Assembly: GCF_900105415.1 (NCBI RefSeq)
Contig: NZ_FNSM01000001.1
Coordinates: forward strand, 3,014,501 to 3,078,500
Reading direction: 5' to 3'
Length of the DNA stretch: 64,000 nucleotides
Source: Streptomyces sp. TLI_105
Lineage (GTDB): Bacteria; Actinomycetota; Actinomycetes; Streptomycetales; Streptomycetaceae
Below, piece by piece: positions 1-8,109 of this stretch. Every line of letters begins with the position of its first letter. Within the stretch, counting starts at the first letter, position 1. The notes beneath the pieces were generated by a model. That model was not told the origin of the DNA. It ran no database searches and saw only the letters and a program-made list of their open reading frames with translations. The translations under genes and the position numbers were made by a program.

Positions 1-1240
1 GCCGCTTGCTGGTGCCGTCGTAGATGGTGCCGAGGCCGATCTCCCGCCCGTCCTGGGTGACCGCGTGGTTGTCGACGGCGGAGGCGAGGACGATCGGCTT
101 GAAGGTGGAGGCGGGCTGGTAGTCGCGGCGGGTCGCGTTGGACATCCAGTGCTCGGTGGCGCCGATGCCGCCGTACATCGCGACGACCGCGCCGGTCTTC
201 GGGTCGACGGAGGTGGCGCCGGCCTGGACGGTCGCCTGCTTCGCGTCGCCCTTGCGGTCGAGCTTGTCCTCCAGCTGCTTGTCGACCGCCTTGACGAGGT
301 CCTTCTGCTTCTTCTCGTCGATGTTGAGGGTGATCGTCCAGCCGCCGGCCTTGATGTCCTCCTCGCTGACGCCCTGACGCATCAGCTCCTGGTTGGCGGC
401 CTCGATGATGTAGCCGGTCTGGCCCTCCATGCCGGGGGAGGGCTTGGGCTTCTGCGGGACGGGGAACTTCATGCCGGCGCGCTCGGAGGCGTTGAGCCAG
501 CCCTCGCCGACCATGTTGTCGAGGACGTAGTTCCAGCGCTCCTCGACGAGCTTGCGGCCGGTGGTGCTCGCGGAGGTCCAGTCGTACTGGTTGGGCGCCT
601 GGAGCAGCGAGGCGAGGTAGGCGCCCTGGGCGGTGGTGAGCTTGGTGGCGTCGACGCCGTAGTACGAGCGGGCGGCGGCCTGGATGCCGTAGGCGGAGCG
701 GCCGTAGTAGCTGGTGTTCATGTACCCGGCGAGGATGTCGCTCTTGCTCATCTTCCGGTCGACCTTGATGGCGATGACCATTTCCTTGAGCTTGCGGGTC
801 GCCGTCTGGTCCTGGCTCAGGAAGTAGTTCTTGACGTACTGCTGGGTGATCGTCGAGCCGCCCTGCTTGCCCTTGCCGGTGACCGTGTTCCAGGCGGCGC
901 GGGTGGTGCCCTTGATGTCGACGCCGTTGTCCTTGTAGAAGGTCTTGTTCTCGGCGGCGACGAAGGCCCTCTGGACCGGCAGGGGGATCTTGTCGAGGCC
1001 GACGATCTCGCGGTTGATCTTGCCGGTGCGGCCGAGGATCTTGCCGTTGGAGTACTTGTAGATGTTGCTCTGCATCGTCGCCTCGGCGTTGGCCGACGGC
1101 ACCGGGACCAGCAGGTAGACGACGTAGAGGGCACCCATGCCGAGCAGGCAGAACACGATGAAGGTGCCCAGGAGCTTCTTCCAGGTGAAGAGGCGGCGTA
1201 TGCCGCCCTTCTTCGCCTTGCCCTTGTCCGGTCGGCCCAT
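1..1240 (-). CDS. Class A penicillin-binding protein (partial)
   Basis: Bifunctional peptidoglycan synthase: glycosyltransferase (GT51) plus transpeptidase, anchored in the membrane. Only the N-terminal 413 codons are inside the window; the gene runs off the left edge. A basic N-terminus is followed by one membrane segment (about residues 22-45). The GT51 region shows AAENKTF with the catalytic Glu near residue 97, then GGSTITQQYVKN near 130. The transpeptidase domain begins near residue 330, and the STFKP (SxxK) active-site motif lies close to the window edge. The ATG is chosen because the basic/TM N-terminus starts there and GGAG lies upstream. It is divergent from the PadR operon. Confidence 0.93.
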   Translation of the reverse strand, partial: MGRPDKGKAKKGGIRRLFTWKKLLGTFIVFCLLGMGALYVVYLLVPVPSANAEATMQSNIYKYSNGKILGRTGKINREIVGLDKIPLPVQRAFVAAENKTFYKDNGVDIKGTTRAAWNTVTGKGKQGGSTITQQYVKNYFLSQDQTATRKLKEMVIAIKVDRKMSKSDILAGYMNTSYYGRSAYGIQAAARSYYGVDATKLTTAQGAYLASLLQAPNQYDWTSASTTGRKLVEERWNYVLDNMVGEGWLNASERAGMKFPVPQKPKPSPGMEGQTGYIIEAANQELMRQGVSEEDIKAGGWTITLNIDEKKQKDLVKAVDKQLEDKLDRKGDAKQATVQAGATSVDPKTGAVVAMYGGIGATEHWMSNATRRDYQPASTFKPIVLASAVDNHAVTQDGREIGLGTIYDGTSKR

Positions 1241-1468
1241 GTGTCCAGTCGCTCCGCTCGTCTTGTGTCCGGCGCCCTCGGTGCTGAGCCCGCCCGCGTC
1301 GGATCAGCTCAGCAAGCTAACACCGACGAGGCGGACAAAGGACAACCGATCACGTCTTTTCCGGACGTGAGAATCAGCACCCACGCCCAGAGGAACCGAC
1401 GCTCGAGCGGACCGGATGGTTGCGTGAGGGACCGGTTCCGCTTTGTGACCGCCGACCGGAAGCGACGC

Positions 1469-1485
1469 TATACACCGCAGGTATA
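1469..1485. promoter_or_regulatory. Candidate PadR operator
   Basis: TATAC (1469-1473) and GTATA (1481-1485) form a 5-bp inverted repeat with a 7-base spacer. It is AT-rich in a GC-rich background and sits just upstream of the probable -10 box of padR. PadR proteins usually repress their own operon from such sites. That this is the operator is inferred. Confidence 0.45.
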
Positions 1486-1494
1486 CACACGATG

Positions 1495-1500
1495 TACAGT
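1495..1500 (+). promoter_or_regulatory. -10 box TACAGT, leaderless padR promoter
   Basis: TACAGT ends 7 bases before the padR ATG, so transcription would begin at or next to the start codon. No Shine-Dalgarno sequence precedes the ATG. Confidence 0.5.
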
Positions 1501-1507
1501 GACTCCC

Positions 1508-2032
1508 ATGTCCATCGGTCACACCCTCCTCGGACTCCTGGAGTCCGGACCGCGCCACGGCTACGACCTCAAGCGCGCCTTCGACGAGAAGTTCGGCCAG
1601 GACCGGCCGCTCCACTACGGCCAGGTCTACTCGACCATGTCCCGGCTCCTGAAGAACGGCCTGGTCGTCGTCGACGGCATCGAGGCCGGCGGCGGCCCCG
1701 AGCGGAAGCGGTACGCCATCACCGAGGCCGGCATCACCGATGTCGCCCAGTGGCTCGCCACCCCCGAGAAGCCCGAGCCGTACCTCCAGTCCACGCTCTA
1801 CACCAAGGTCGTCCTGGCCCTGCTCACCGGCCGCGGCGCCGCGGAGATCCTCGACACCCAGCGCGCCGAGCACCTGCGCCTGATGCGCGAGCTCACCCGG
1901 CGCAAGCGCGACGGCGACCTCGCCGACCAGCTCATCTGCGACCACGCCCTCTTCCACCTCGAAGCGGACCTGCGCTGGCTGGAACTGACCGCCGCCCGCC
2001 TCGACGCGCTCGCCGAGGAGGTCCGCCGATGA
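1508..2032 (+). CDS. PadR family transcriptional regulator
   Basis: A 174-residue winged-helix regulator. The N-terminal part (MSIGHTLLGLLESGPRHGYD, then YGQVYSTMSRLLKNGLV) is the typical PadR helix-turn-helix and wing. The C-terminal half is the Vir-type dimerisation helix region. It is followed without a gap by an ABC exporter: its TGA overlaps the ATG of the ATPase gene (ATGA). It therefore very likely controls that exporter, in the manner of PadR regulators of drug or peptide efflux. The longer open frame upstream is discarded because the family N-terminus starts at this ATG. The effector is unknown. Confidence 0.93.
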   Translation: MSIGHTLLGLLESGPRHGYDLKRAFDEKFGQDRPLHYGQVYSTMSRLLKNGLVVVDGIEAGGGPERKRYAITEAGITDVAQWLATPEKPEPYLQSTLYTKVVLALLTGRGAAEILDTQRAEHLRLMRELTRRKRDGDLADQLICDHALFHLEADLRWLELTAARLDALAEEVRR

Positions 2033-2712
2033 GCTCCGCTCCGCTGCTGCGCGCCACCGGCCTGGACAAGGCCTACGGCCCGACCCCGGCGCTCGCCGGC
2101 GCCGACTTCGCCCTGCGGGCCGGCGAGGTCGTCGCCGTCATGGGCCCCTCCGGATCCGGCAAGTCCACGCTCCTCCACTGCCTGGCCGGAATCGTGCGCC
2201 CCGACGCCGGCACCATCACCTACGACGGACGCGAACTCACCGCGCTCTCCGACGGCGCGCGCAGCTCCCTGCGCCGCACGGACTTCGGCTTCGTCTTCCA
2301 GTTCGGGCAGCTCGTCCCCGAACTGACCTGCGTGGAGAACGTCGCCCTCCCCCTCCGGCTGAACGGAGAGAAGCGGAAGTCGGCCGAGGCCAGGGCAGCC
2401 GAGTGGCTCACCCGCCTGGAGGTCGACACCGTCGCGGGCAAGCGCCCCGGCGAGATATCCGGCGGCCAGGGCCAGCGCGTCGCCGTCGCCCGCGCGCTCG
2501 TCACCGCCCCGCGCGTGATCTTCGCCGACGAGCCGACCGGCGCGCTCGACTCCCTCAACGGCGAGCTGGTCATGCGGCTCCTCACCGACGCCTCCCGGGA
2601 CACCGGCGCCGCCGTCGTCCTCGTCACCCACGAGGCCCGGGTCGCCGCCTATTCCGACCGCGAGGTCGTCGTACGGGACGGGTCGGTACGGGACGCGGAG
2701 TGGGCCGCATGA
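2029..2712 (+). CDS. ABC transporter ATP-binding protein (MacB/LolD type)
   Basis: Cytoplasmic ATPase of 227 residues that powers the permease encoded next. Walker A GPSGSGKST lies at residues 39-47, the signature is ISGGQGQRV and Walker B is VIFADEPTGALD, followed by the switch His in VLVTHE. It belongs to the class that works with FtsX-type permeases to move lipids, peptides or drugs outward or within the envelope. Both ends overlap their neighbours by four bases, so the padR-ATPase-permease operon is translationally coupled. Confidence 0.95.
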   Translation: MSSAPLLRATGLDKAYGPTPALAGADFALRAGEVVAVMGPSGSGKSTLLHCLAGIVRPDAGTITYDGRELTALSDGARSSLRRTDFGFVFQFGQLVPELTCVENVALPLRLNGEKRKSAEARAAEWLTRLEVDTVAGKRPGEISGGQGQRVAVARALVTAPRVIFADEPTGALDSLNGELVMRLLTDASRDTGAAVVLVTHEARVAAYSDREVVVRDGSVRDAEWAA

Positions 2713-5081
2713 GCCTCGGCACCTGGGCCCGCGACCTGACGCTCGGCGCCCGGTTCGCGGTCGCCGGCGGCCGCTCCGGCCTGCTCCGCACCCTGCTGAC
2801 CGCGACCGGCGTCGGCTTCGGCGTGGCCCTGCTGCTGCTCGCCGCCTCCTTCCCCAACATGCTCTTCCAGCGGGAGGTCCGGGAGTCGGTCCGCGCCGTC
2901 GACGGCAGCGAGCAGGTCACCTCGCCCCGCCCCGACTCCTTTCTCCACCTCGGCCGGAGCACGGTCTACCGGGACGACGTCGTCAGCGGTCTGCTGCTGC
3001 GCCCCGAGGGCGACGCGCCCCCGCTCCCGCCGGGCGCGGACAGGTTCCCCGGGACCGGCGAGATGCTGGTCTCCCCCGCGCTCGGGAGACTGCTCGACTC
3101 CCCGGAGGGCGCGCTGCTCAAGGAGCGGATCCCCTACCGGGTCGCCGGGACGATCGGACCGGCCGGACTCATCGGCCCGGCCGAACTGCGGTACGTCGCC
3201 CACGTCGACTTCCTGGACGCGGAGAACCTGGACGGGCGCGGCACGCGCTACGGCTGGTCGGTGCCCGAGGAACCGATGAACGCGTTCCTGATCCTCCTCG
3301 TCGTCGTCGCCTGCGTCGTCCTGCTCCTGCCGGTGCTCGTCTTCATCGCGACCGCCGTCCGCTTCGGCGGCGAGCAGCGCGACCGGCGGCTCGCGGCGCT
3401 CCGGCTGATCGGCGCGGACACCGCCATGACCCGGCGGATCGCGGCCGGCGAGTCCCTCGCGGGCGCGCTGCTCGGGCTCCTGGTGGGGCTCGGACTCTTC
3501 GCGGCGGCCCGGCAGTTCGCGGGCGCCTTCACCATCTGGGACGTCAACGCCTACCCCGGCGACGTGGTGCCGATGGTCCCGCTCGCCGTGCTCGTCCTCG
3601 CCGTCGTCCCGGTCGCCTCGGTCGTGGTCACCCTCTTCGCCCTGCGCGGAGTGGCGATCGAACCGCTGGGCGTCGTGCGGACCTCCACCCCGCGGCGCCG
3701 TCGGCTGTGGTGGCGGCTGCTGCTCCTCGCGGCCGGCGCGGCCTTCCTCGCCCCGCTCGTCGGCGAGGTGCGGGTGACCGAGACCAGCATCGACACCGTG
3801 GGCGTCGTGACCGGCACGACGCTCGTCCTGATCGGCCTCACCACGCTCCTGCCGTGGCTCGTCGAAGCGGGCGTCAAGCGGTTGCACACCGGGCCGGTGG
3901 CCTGGCAGCTCGCCGTCCGCAGGCTCCAGTTGAGCAGTGGCACGGCGGCCCGCGCGGTCAGCGGCATCGTCGTCGCGGCGACCGGGGCGATCGCGCTCCA
4001 GATGCTCTTCCAGGCGATGGAGAACGACTTCACCCAGTACAGCGGCGAGGACACCTCCCGCGCCCAGATCGCGATCGGCGCCGACGCGAGGACCGCCGAC
4101 GAGGCCCGCGGGATGATCGACCGCTTCCGGAGGACCGAGGGCGTCACCGGCGTGATCGGCACCGTCGAGTCCCACGTGTGGCGGCCCGGCCCCCTGAAGG
4201 AGGGCGAGGAGTTCTCCCCGATGGTCCCGCTCCGGGTCGGCGACTGCGCCTCCCTGCGGGAGTACGCCACGCTCCCCTCCTGCACGGACGGCGACGTCTT
4301 CGTCTTCCTCGCACACGGCGCCCAGGGCAACCCCGACGACTCCCACGTCACCCGGGCCGCCCGCCCCGGCGGCACGGTCGCCCTGCGCGACCCGCATCCG
4401 CACCCGAGCGCCCCGAAGCGCCCGGCGGGCACCCCGCCGCCGCAGTGGCGGATCCCCGCGACGGCCCGGATCGTGGACTCCCGCCCCGACCCGACGGGCA
4501 TGTACGAGTACGGCGTCCTCGCCACCCCGAAGGCGATCGACACGTCCCTCCTGGACGAGCCCGACGCGCAGACCATGGTCCGGCTCGACCCGGCCGTGCC
4601 CGACGCCGCCGAGCGCGTACGGAACACGGCGGCGGCCATCGATCCGACGTCCTGGGTGCGCACCCTGAAGGACACCGAGCGGGACGCGGCGTTCTCCAGC
4701 GTCCGGACCGGCATCCTCGTCGGCTCCACCCTGACGATGCTCCTCGTGGCGGCCTCGCTGCTGGTCGCGACCCTGGAGCAGCTGCGGGACCGCAAGCGGC
4801 TGCTCTCCTCGCTGGTCGCCTTCGGCACCCGGCGCTCGACCCTGGGCTGGTCGGTGCTGTGGCAGACGGCGGTGCCGATCCTCCTCGGGCTCGTCCTCGC
4901 CGTGGCGGGCGGTCTCGGACTCGGGTTCGTGCTGCTGAAGATGGGCGGTCAGCAGGTCGAGGACTGGTGGGGCTTCCTGCCCGTCGTCGGGATCGGCCTC
5001 GGACTGATCGCGGCCGTGACGCTGCTGAGCATGCCGGTGCTGTGGCGGCTGATGCGGGCGGACGGGCTGCGGACGGAGTAA
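2709..5081 (+). CDS. ABC transporter permease, two FtsX domains
   Basis: A 790-residue membrane protein. It has an N-terminal TM helix, an extracytoplasmic stretch, a three-helix FtsX block (about residues 195-345), a helix near 370-420, a second large extracytoplasmic domain (about 440-650) and a terminal FtsX block (about 670-790). This long single-chain architecture is common for actinobacterial FtsX/MacB-like exporters regulated by PadR. The substrate cannot be read from sequence. ATGA overlap with the ATPase gene fixes the start. It converges on oxyR across a 10-bp stem-loop. Confidence 0.93.
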   Translation: MSLGTWARDLTLGARFAVAGGRSGLLRTLLTATGVGFGVALLLLAASFPNMLFQREVRESVRAVDGSEQVTSPRPDSFLHLGRSTVYRDDVVSGLLLRPEGDAPPLPPGADRFPGTGEMLVSPALGRLLDSPEGALLKERIPYRVAGTIGPAGLIGPAELRYVAHVDFLDAENLDGRGTRYGWSVPEEPMNAFLILLVVVACVVLLLPVLVFIATAVRFGGEQRDRRLAALRLIGADTAMTRRIAAGESLAGALLGLLVGLGLFAAARQFAGAFTIWDVNAYPGDVVPMVPLAVLVLAVVPVASVVVTLFALRGVAIEPLGVVRTSTPRRRRLWWRLLLLAAGAAFLAPLVGEVRVTETSIDTVGVVTGTTLVLIGLTTLLPWLVEAGVKRLHTGPVAWQLAVRRLQLSSGTAARAVSGIVVAATGAIALQMLFQAMENDFTQYSGEDTSRAQIAIGADARTADEARGMIDRFRRTEGVTGVIGTVESHVWRPGPLKEGEEFSPMVPLRVGDCASLREYATLPSCTDGDVFVFLAHGAQGNPDDSHVTRAARPGGTVALRDPHPHPSAPKRPAGTPPPQWRIPATARIVDSRPDPTGMYEYGVLATPKAIDTSLLDEPDAQTMVRLDPAVPDAAERVRNTAAAIDPTSWVRTLKDTERDAAFSSVRTGILVGSTLTMLLVAASLLVATLEQLRDRKRLLSSLVAFGTRRSTLGWSVLWQTAVPILLGLVLAVAGGLGLGFVLLKMGGQQVEDWWGFLPVVGIGLGLIAAVTLLSMPVLWRLMRADGLRTE

Positions 5082-5156
5082 CCCGTCGACCGGATGTCCG
5101 AGGAGTGCGGGGCGGCACGGGGACGATGTCCGAGGAGTACGGGGCGGGGCGGGGGT

Positions 5157-5180
5157 TCCTGACACCGGGGGGTGTCAGGA
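5157..5180. terminator. Stem-loop between convergent permease and oxyR
   Basis: TCCTGACACC (5157-5166) pairs perfectly with GGTGTCAGGA (5171-5180) around a GGGG loop. The oxyR stop codon (5175-5177) lies inside the right arm, so one hairpin can end transcription in both directions. Just upstream, GATGTCCGAGGAGT followed by CGGGGCGG occurs twice (about 5093 and 5123) as an imperfect direct repeat. Confidence 0.7.
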
Positions 5181-6149
5181 GCCGCCGCCCACCACCCGTA
5201 CCGGAAGCTCCTCCATCGTCCCGCGCAGGGCCTCCGCCAGCTCCTCGAACTCGGCGTGCCGGGCCGCGCCCGTCCGCATCGCGAGGGCGATCCGCCGCGA
5301 GGGCGCCGGTTCCGCGAACCCCCCGGTCCACAGGGCGGTGTTGCGGGCGGTCTCGACGGTCACGGCGGTGCGGGGCAGCAGGGTCACCCCGAGGCCGCCC
5401 GCGACGAGCTGGACCAGGGTGGCGAGTCCGGCGGCGGTGGTGGTGACCTCGGCCCCCTCGGTGCGCCCGGCCTCCCGGCAGATGTCGAGGGCCTGGTCGC
5501 GCAGGCAGTGCCCCTCGTCGAGGAGCAGCAGCCGGAGCTCCTTGAGGGCCTCGCGCGGGATGGCGTCCCGTCCGGCCAGCGGGTGCCCTTCCGGTGTGAC
5601 CAGGACGAAGTCCTCGTCGAAGAGGGGGAGTTCGGTGACGCCGGGCACTCCGAGCGGCACGGCGAGCAGCAGCAGGTCGAGCCGGCCGGCGGCGAGTCCC
5701 TCCAGGAGCGAGGAGGTCTGTTCCTCGTGGACCTGGAGGTCGAGCTCGGGCCAGCGGTGGTGGACGAGCCGCAGGACGGTGGGCAGCAGATAGGGGGCGA
5801 CGGTCGGGATCACCCCGAGCCGCAGGACGCCCGTGAAGGGGGCCTGGGCGGCCTCCGCCTCCTCCATCAGCTCCGCCACCGCGTCGAGGACCGCCCGGGC
5901 GCGGACCGCGAGCCGTTCCCCCGCGGGCGAGAGCAGCACCTTCCGCGTCGTACGCTCGAGGAGCTGGACACCGAGTGCCTCTTCGAGAGCCGAAACCGCG
6001 CCCGAAAGAGCGGGCTGACTCATGCCGATGGCGGCCGCCGCGTCGCGGAAGTGCAGATGCTCGGCAACCGCCACGAAGGCTCTGAGCTGGGAGAGGCTGG
6101 GCTGCTTGCCTCGGTGCGGGCCGTGCGGGGAGCTGTACGGGGATGCCAC
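5175..6149 (-). CDS. oxyR: OxyR, LysR-type peroxide sensor
   Basis: A 324-residue LysR-family regulator that senses hydrogen peroxide. The N-terminal HTH is at about residues 18-77. The effector domain carries the two redox cysteines in EGHCLRDQALDIC (Cys215 and Cys224), matching the Cys199/Cys208 pair of E. coli OxyR. It is divergent from ahpC-ahpD, the classic OxyR target, so it probably both activates ahpCD and controls itself. A GTG start is used because it lies 9 bases after GAAGG; the upstream in-frame extension has no homology feel. Confidence 0.95.
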   Translation of the reverse strand: MASPYSSPHGPHRGKQPSLSQLRAFVAVAEHLHFRDAAAAIGMSQPALSGAVSALEEALGVQLLERTTRKVLLSPAGERLAVRARAVLDAVAELMEEAEAAQAPFTGVLRLGVIPTVAPYLLPTVLRLVHHRWPELDLQVHEEQTSSLLEGLAAGRLDLLLLAVPLGVPGVTELPLFDEDFVLVTPEGHPLAGRDAIPREALKELRLLLLDEGHCLRDQALDICREAGRTEGAEVTTTAAGLATLVQLVAGGLGVTLLPRTAVTVETARNTALWTGGFAEPAPSRRIALAMRTGAARHAEFEELAEALRGTMEELPVRVVGGGS

Positions 6150-6281
6150 TGATAACCACCTTCGATCAACACGACCCACTCTAGCTATTTCACTGATCAA
6201 TGCACTCCGTGCCATGCTGTGAGCCGTCCAACCCCCATGGAAGGCCTCAAAAGGGACCCTTCCTGCCTGCAAGGAGAGCGC
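6150..6281. promoter_or_regulatory. oxyR-ahpC intergenic control region
   Basis: The 132-base divergent spacer contains GATCAA twice in the same orientation (6164-6169 and 6195-6200). The starts are 31 bases apart, three helical turns, which suits a LysR-type tetramer bound on one DNA face. The AT-rich stretch CTAGCTATTTCACTGATCAA lies at 6181-6200. TATTTC (6186-6191) is a possible -10 for ahpC. AAGGAG (6271-6276) is the ahpC ribosome-binding site. Confidence 0.5.
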
Positions 6282-6836
6282 GTGCTCACTGTCGGTGACA
6301 AGTTCCCCGCCTACGACCTGACCGCCTGCGTGTCGCTGGAGAGCGGCAAGGAGTTCGAGCAGATCGACCACAAGGCCTACGAGGGCAAGTGGCGCGTGGT
6401 GTTCTTCTGGCCGAAGGACTTCACCTTCGTCTGCCCGACGGAGATCGCCGCGTTCGGCAAGCTGAACGACGAGTTCGCCGACCGTGACGCCCAGATCCTC
6501 GGCGTCTCCGGCGACTCCGAGTTCGTGCACCACGCCTGGCGCAAGGACCACGCCGACCTGCGTGACCTGCCCTTCCCGATGCTGGCCGACTCCAAGCACG
6601 AGCTCATGAGCGACTGCGGCGTCCGCGGCGAGGACGGCTTCGCCCAGCGCGCCGTCTTCATCGTGGACCCGAACAACGAGATCCAGTTCGTCATGGTGAC
6701 CGCCGGCTCCGTCGGCCGTAACCCCAAGGAGGTCCTGCGGGTCCTCGACGCGCTGCAGACCGACGAGCTGTGCCCGTGCAACTGGAACAAGGGCGAGAGC
6801 ACCCTCGACGCCGCCGCTCTCCTCGCGGGCGAGTAA
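6282..6836 (+). CDS. ahpC: Alkyl hydroperoxide reductase AhpC (peroxiredoxin)
   Basis: Typical 2-Cys peroxiredoxin of 184 residues that reduces organic hydroperoxides and H2O2. The peroxidatic cysteine is in FTFVCPTE (about residue 51). The C-terminal motif ELCPCNW supplies the resolving cysteine plus an extra one, as in the actinobacterial AhpC that is recycled by AhpD rather than AhpF. The GTG start sits six bases after AAGGAG; the ATG 63 bases upstream lacks this signal. ahpD follows after 13 bases, so the two are co-transcribed. Confidence 0.97.
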   Translation: MLTVGDKFPAYDLTACVSLESGKEFEQIDHKAYEGKWRVVFFWPKDFTFVCPTEIAAFGKLNDEFADRDAQILGVSGDSEFVHHAWRKDHADLRDLPFPMLADSKHELMSDCGVRGEDGFAQRAVFIVDPNNEIQFVMVTAGSVGRNPKEVLRVLDALQTDELCPCNWNKGESTLDAAALLAGE

Positions 6837-6849
6837 GGACGGATCCGAC

Positions 6850-7383
6850 ATGGCTCTCGACGAACTGAAGTCCGCCATACCGGACTTCGCCAAGGACCTG
6901 AAGCTGAACCTCGGTTCGGTCATCGGCAACAGCGACCTTCCGCAGCAGCAGCTGTGGGGCACCGTCCTCGCCTGCGCGATCGCCTCGCGCTCGCCGAAGG
7001 TGCTCAAGGAGCTGGAGCCCGAGGCCCAGGCGAACCTGAAGCCCGAGGCGTACCAGGCCGCCAAGTCCGCCGCCGCCATCATGGCGATGAACAACGTCTT
7101 CTACCGGACCCGGCACCTGCTGTCGGACCCCGAGTACGGGACGATGCGCGCCGGCCTGCGGATGAACGTCATCGGCAACCCGGGCGTCGAGAAGGTCGAC
7201 TTCGAGCTGTGGTCGCTGGCCGTCTCCGCGATCAACGGCTGCGGCCAGTGCCTGGACTCGCACGAGCAGGTCCTGCGCCAGGCCGGTGTCGACCGCGCCA
7301 CGATCCAGGAGGCCGTGAAGATCGCCGCGGTGATCCAGGCGGTCGGCGTCACGCTGGACGCGGAGGCCGTGCTCGCCGAGTAG
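6850..7383 (+). CDS. ahpD: Alkyl hydroperoxidase AhpD
   Basis: All-alpha thiol protein of 177 residues that reduces AhpC using electrons from dihydrolipoamide systems. The catalytic signature is [13 protein letters not shown], with Cys131, Cys134 and His138, and the proton-relay Glu lies near 119, as known for mycobacterial AhpD. Length and motif spacing match the family. It ends just before a strong stem-loop shared with the convergent gene downstream. Confidence 0.97.
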   Translation: MALDELKSAIPDFAKDLKLNLGSVIGNSDLPQQQLWGTVLACAIASRSPKVLKELEPEAQANLKPEAYQAAKSAAAIMAMNNVFYRTRHLLSDPEYGTMRAGLRMNVIGNPGVEKVDFELWSLAVSAINGCGQCLDSHEQVLRQAGVDRATIQEAVKIAAVIQAVGVTLDAEAVLAE

Positions 7384-7397
7384 GTCCGGGCGTACGA

Positions 7398-7432
7398 GAA
7401 GGGCCCCGGGGCAACACGCCCCGGGGCCCTTC
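7398..7432. terminator. Bidirectional terminator after ahpD
   Basis: GAAGGGCCCCGGGGC (7398-7412) pairs perfectly with GCCCCGGGGCCCTTC (7418-7432) around the loop AACAC. It lies between convergent ahpD and the membrane protein gene on the minus strand. Confidence 0.85.
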
Positions 7433-7434
7433 CG

Positions 7435-8109
7435 TCACTTCTTGAGCTCCGCCATGAGCGCCAGCAGGTCCTCGGTCATGGGGACGTCGATCCCGGAGAG
7501 GTCGACCGGCTTGGGAACCCCGAGCGGCTTCCCGAACTCGTCGGTGCTGTACTGCCGGTTCACGCTCAGCTCGATCTCGACCTGACCGTCGAGGACCCGG
7601 AGCTCCCCGCCCTCGCCCTGGCGGTCGTCGAAGACGGCCGCCTCCCCGAGTCCGCCGATCGGAGTGGTGAGGTCGTAGTACTTCGCCCGGGCCGCGAACT
7701 CGGGCCCCGGGTCCGTCACCTTGTGCAGGGTGTAGGTGAGGGAGGCGCTGTACCCCGCCTCCGGCGGCCCGAAGGTGATCTGGCAGGACGTCTCGTACAC
7801 GGCCTGATCGTCCATCTCGGGCCCGATGCCGTCCTCGCTCCGCTTGCCGAGGATCCCGCCGAGCGCCTTGAGCTTCGCCACCTCGCAGAGCTTCACCTCC
7901 GAGGTGTACCCGCCCAGATCCGGGCCCGGTTCCTTCTTCTGCCCGTACGCGTAGAGCCCGCCGCCCCACACCGCCGAGGCGAGCACCGCGCCGCCGAGCG
8001 CCCACAGCCAGGGGCGGCGGGCCCGGGGCGGGCGCGGCGGCGGGGTCTCGGTGAGCACCTCCGGGGCGTCGAACTCCACTCCGCCCACGAGCTCCGGCTC
8101 CGATATCAC
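7435..8109 (-). CDS. Hypothetical single-pass membrane protein
   Basis: A 224-residue protein of unknown function. A Pro/Arg-rich cytoplasmic head (about 1-33) precedes one TM helix (about 34-55) and an extracellular domain of about 165 residues. That domain contains two cysteines (in KLCEVAKL and ETSCQITF) that could form a disulfide. Its GTG overlaps the stop of the AI-2E family gene upstream (GTGA), so the two are made together. The fold resembles small secreted lipid- or peptide-binding domains only in general layout, so no function is assigned. Confidence 0.8.
   Translation of the reverse strand: MISEPELVGGVEFDAPEVLTETPPPRPPRARRPWLWALGGAVLASAVWGGGLYAYGQKKEPGPDLGGYTSEVKLCEVAKLKALGGILGKRSEDGIGPEMDDQAVYETSCQITFGPPEAGYSASLTYTLHKVTDPGPEFAARAKYYDLTTPIGGLGEAAVFDDRQGEGGELRVLDGQVEIELSVNRQYSTDEFGKPLGVPKPVDLSGIDVPMTEDLLALMAELKK

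Larger units (their letters stand above)
1241..1507. promoter_or_regulatory. Divergent promoter region, PBP / padR
   Basis: This 267-base gene-free spacer separates two divergent genes. Near the padR start it holds the inverted repeat TATAC-N7-GTATA (1469-1485) and a TACAGT box. On the minus strand a TTGTCC...TTAGCT-like pair could serve the PBP gene. No ORF with coding character is seen. Confidence 0.45.

Noticed and set aside
65..1507. Plus-strand open frame running into padR
   Set aside because: It is antisense to the PBP gene; PadR homology begins at ATG 1508, where a promoter box also lies.
2649..5165. 838-codon open frame opposite the permease
   Set aside because: Antisense shadow of a high-GC gene; no start context and Arg/Gly/Ala-only composition.
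6219..6281. Upstream ATG start for AhpC (21 extra residues)
   Set aside because: The extension covers the regulatory region and lacks family similarity; AAGGAG precedes GTG 6282.
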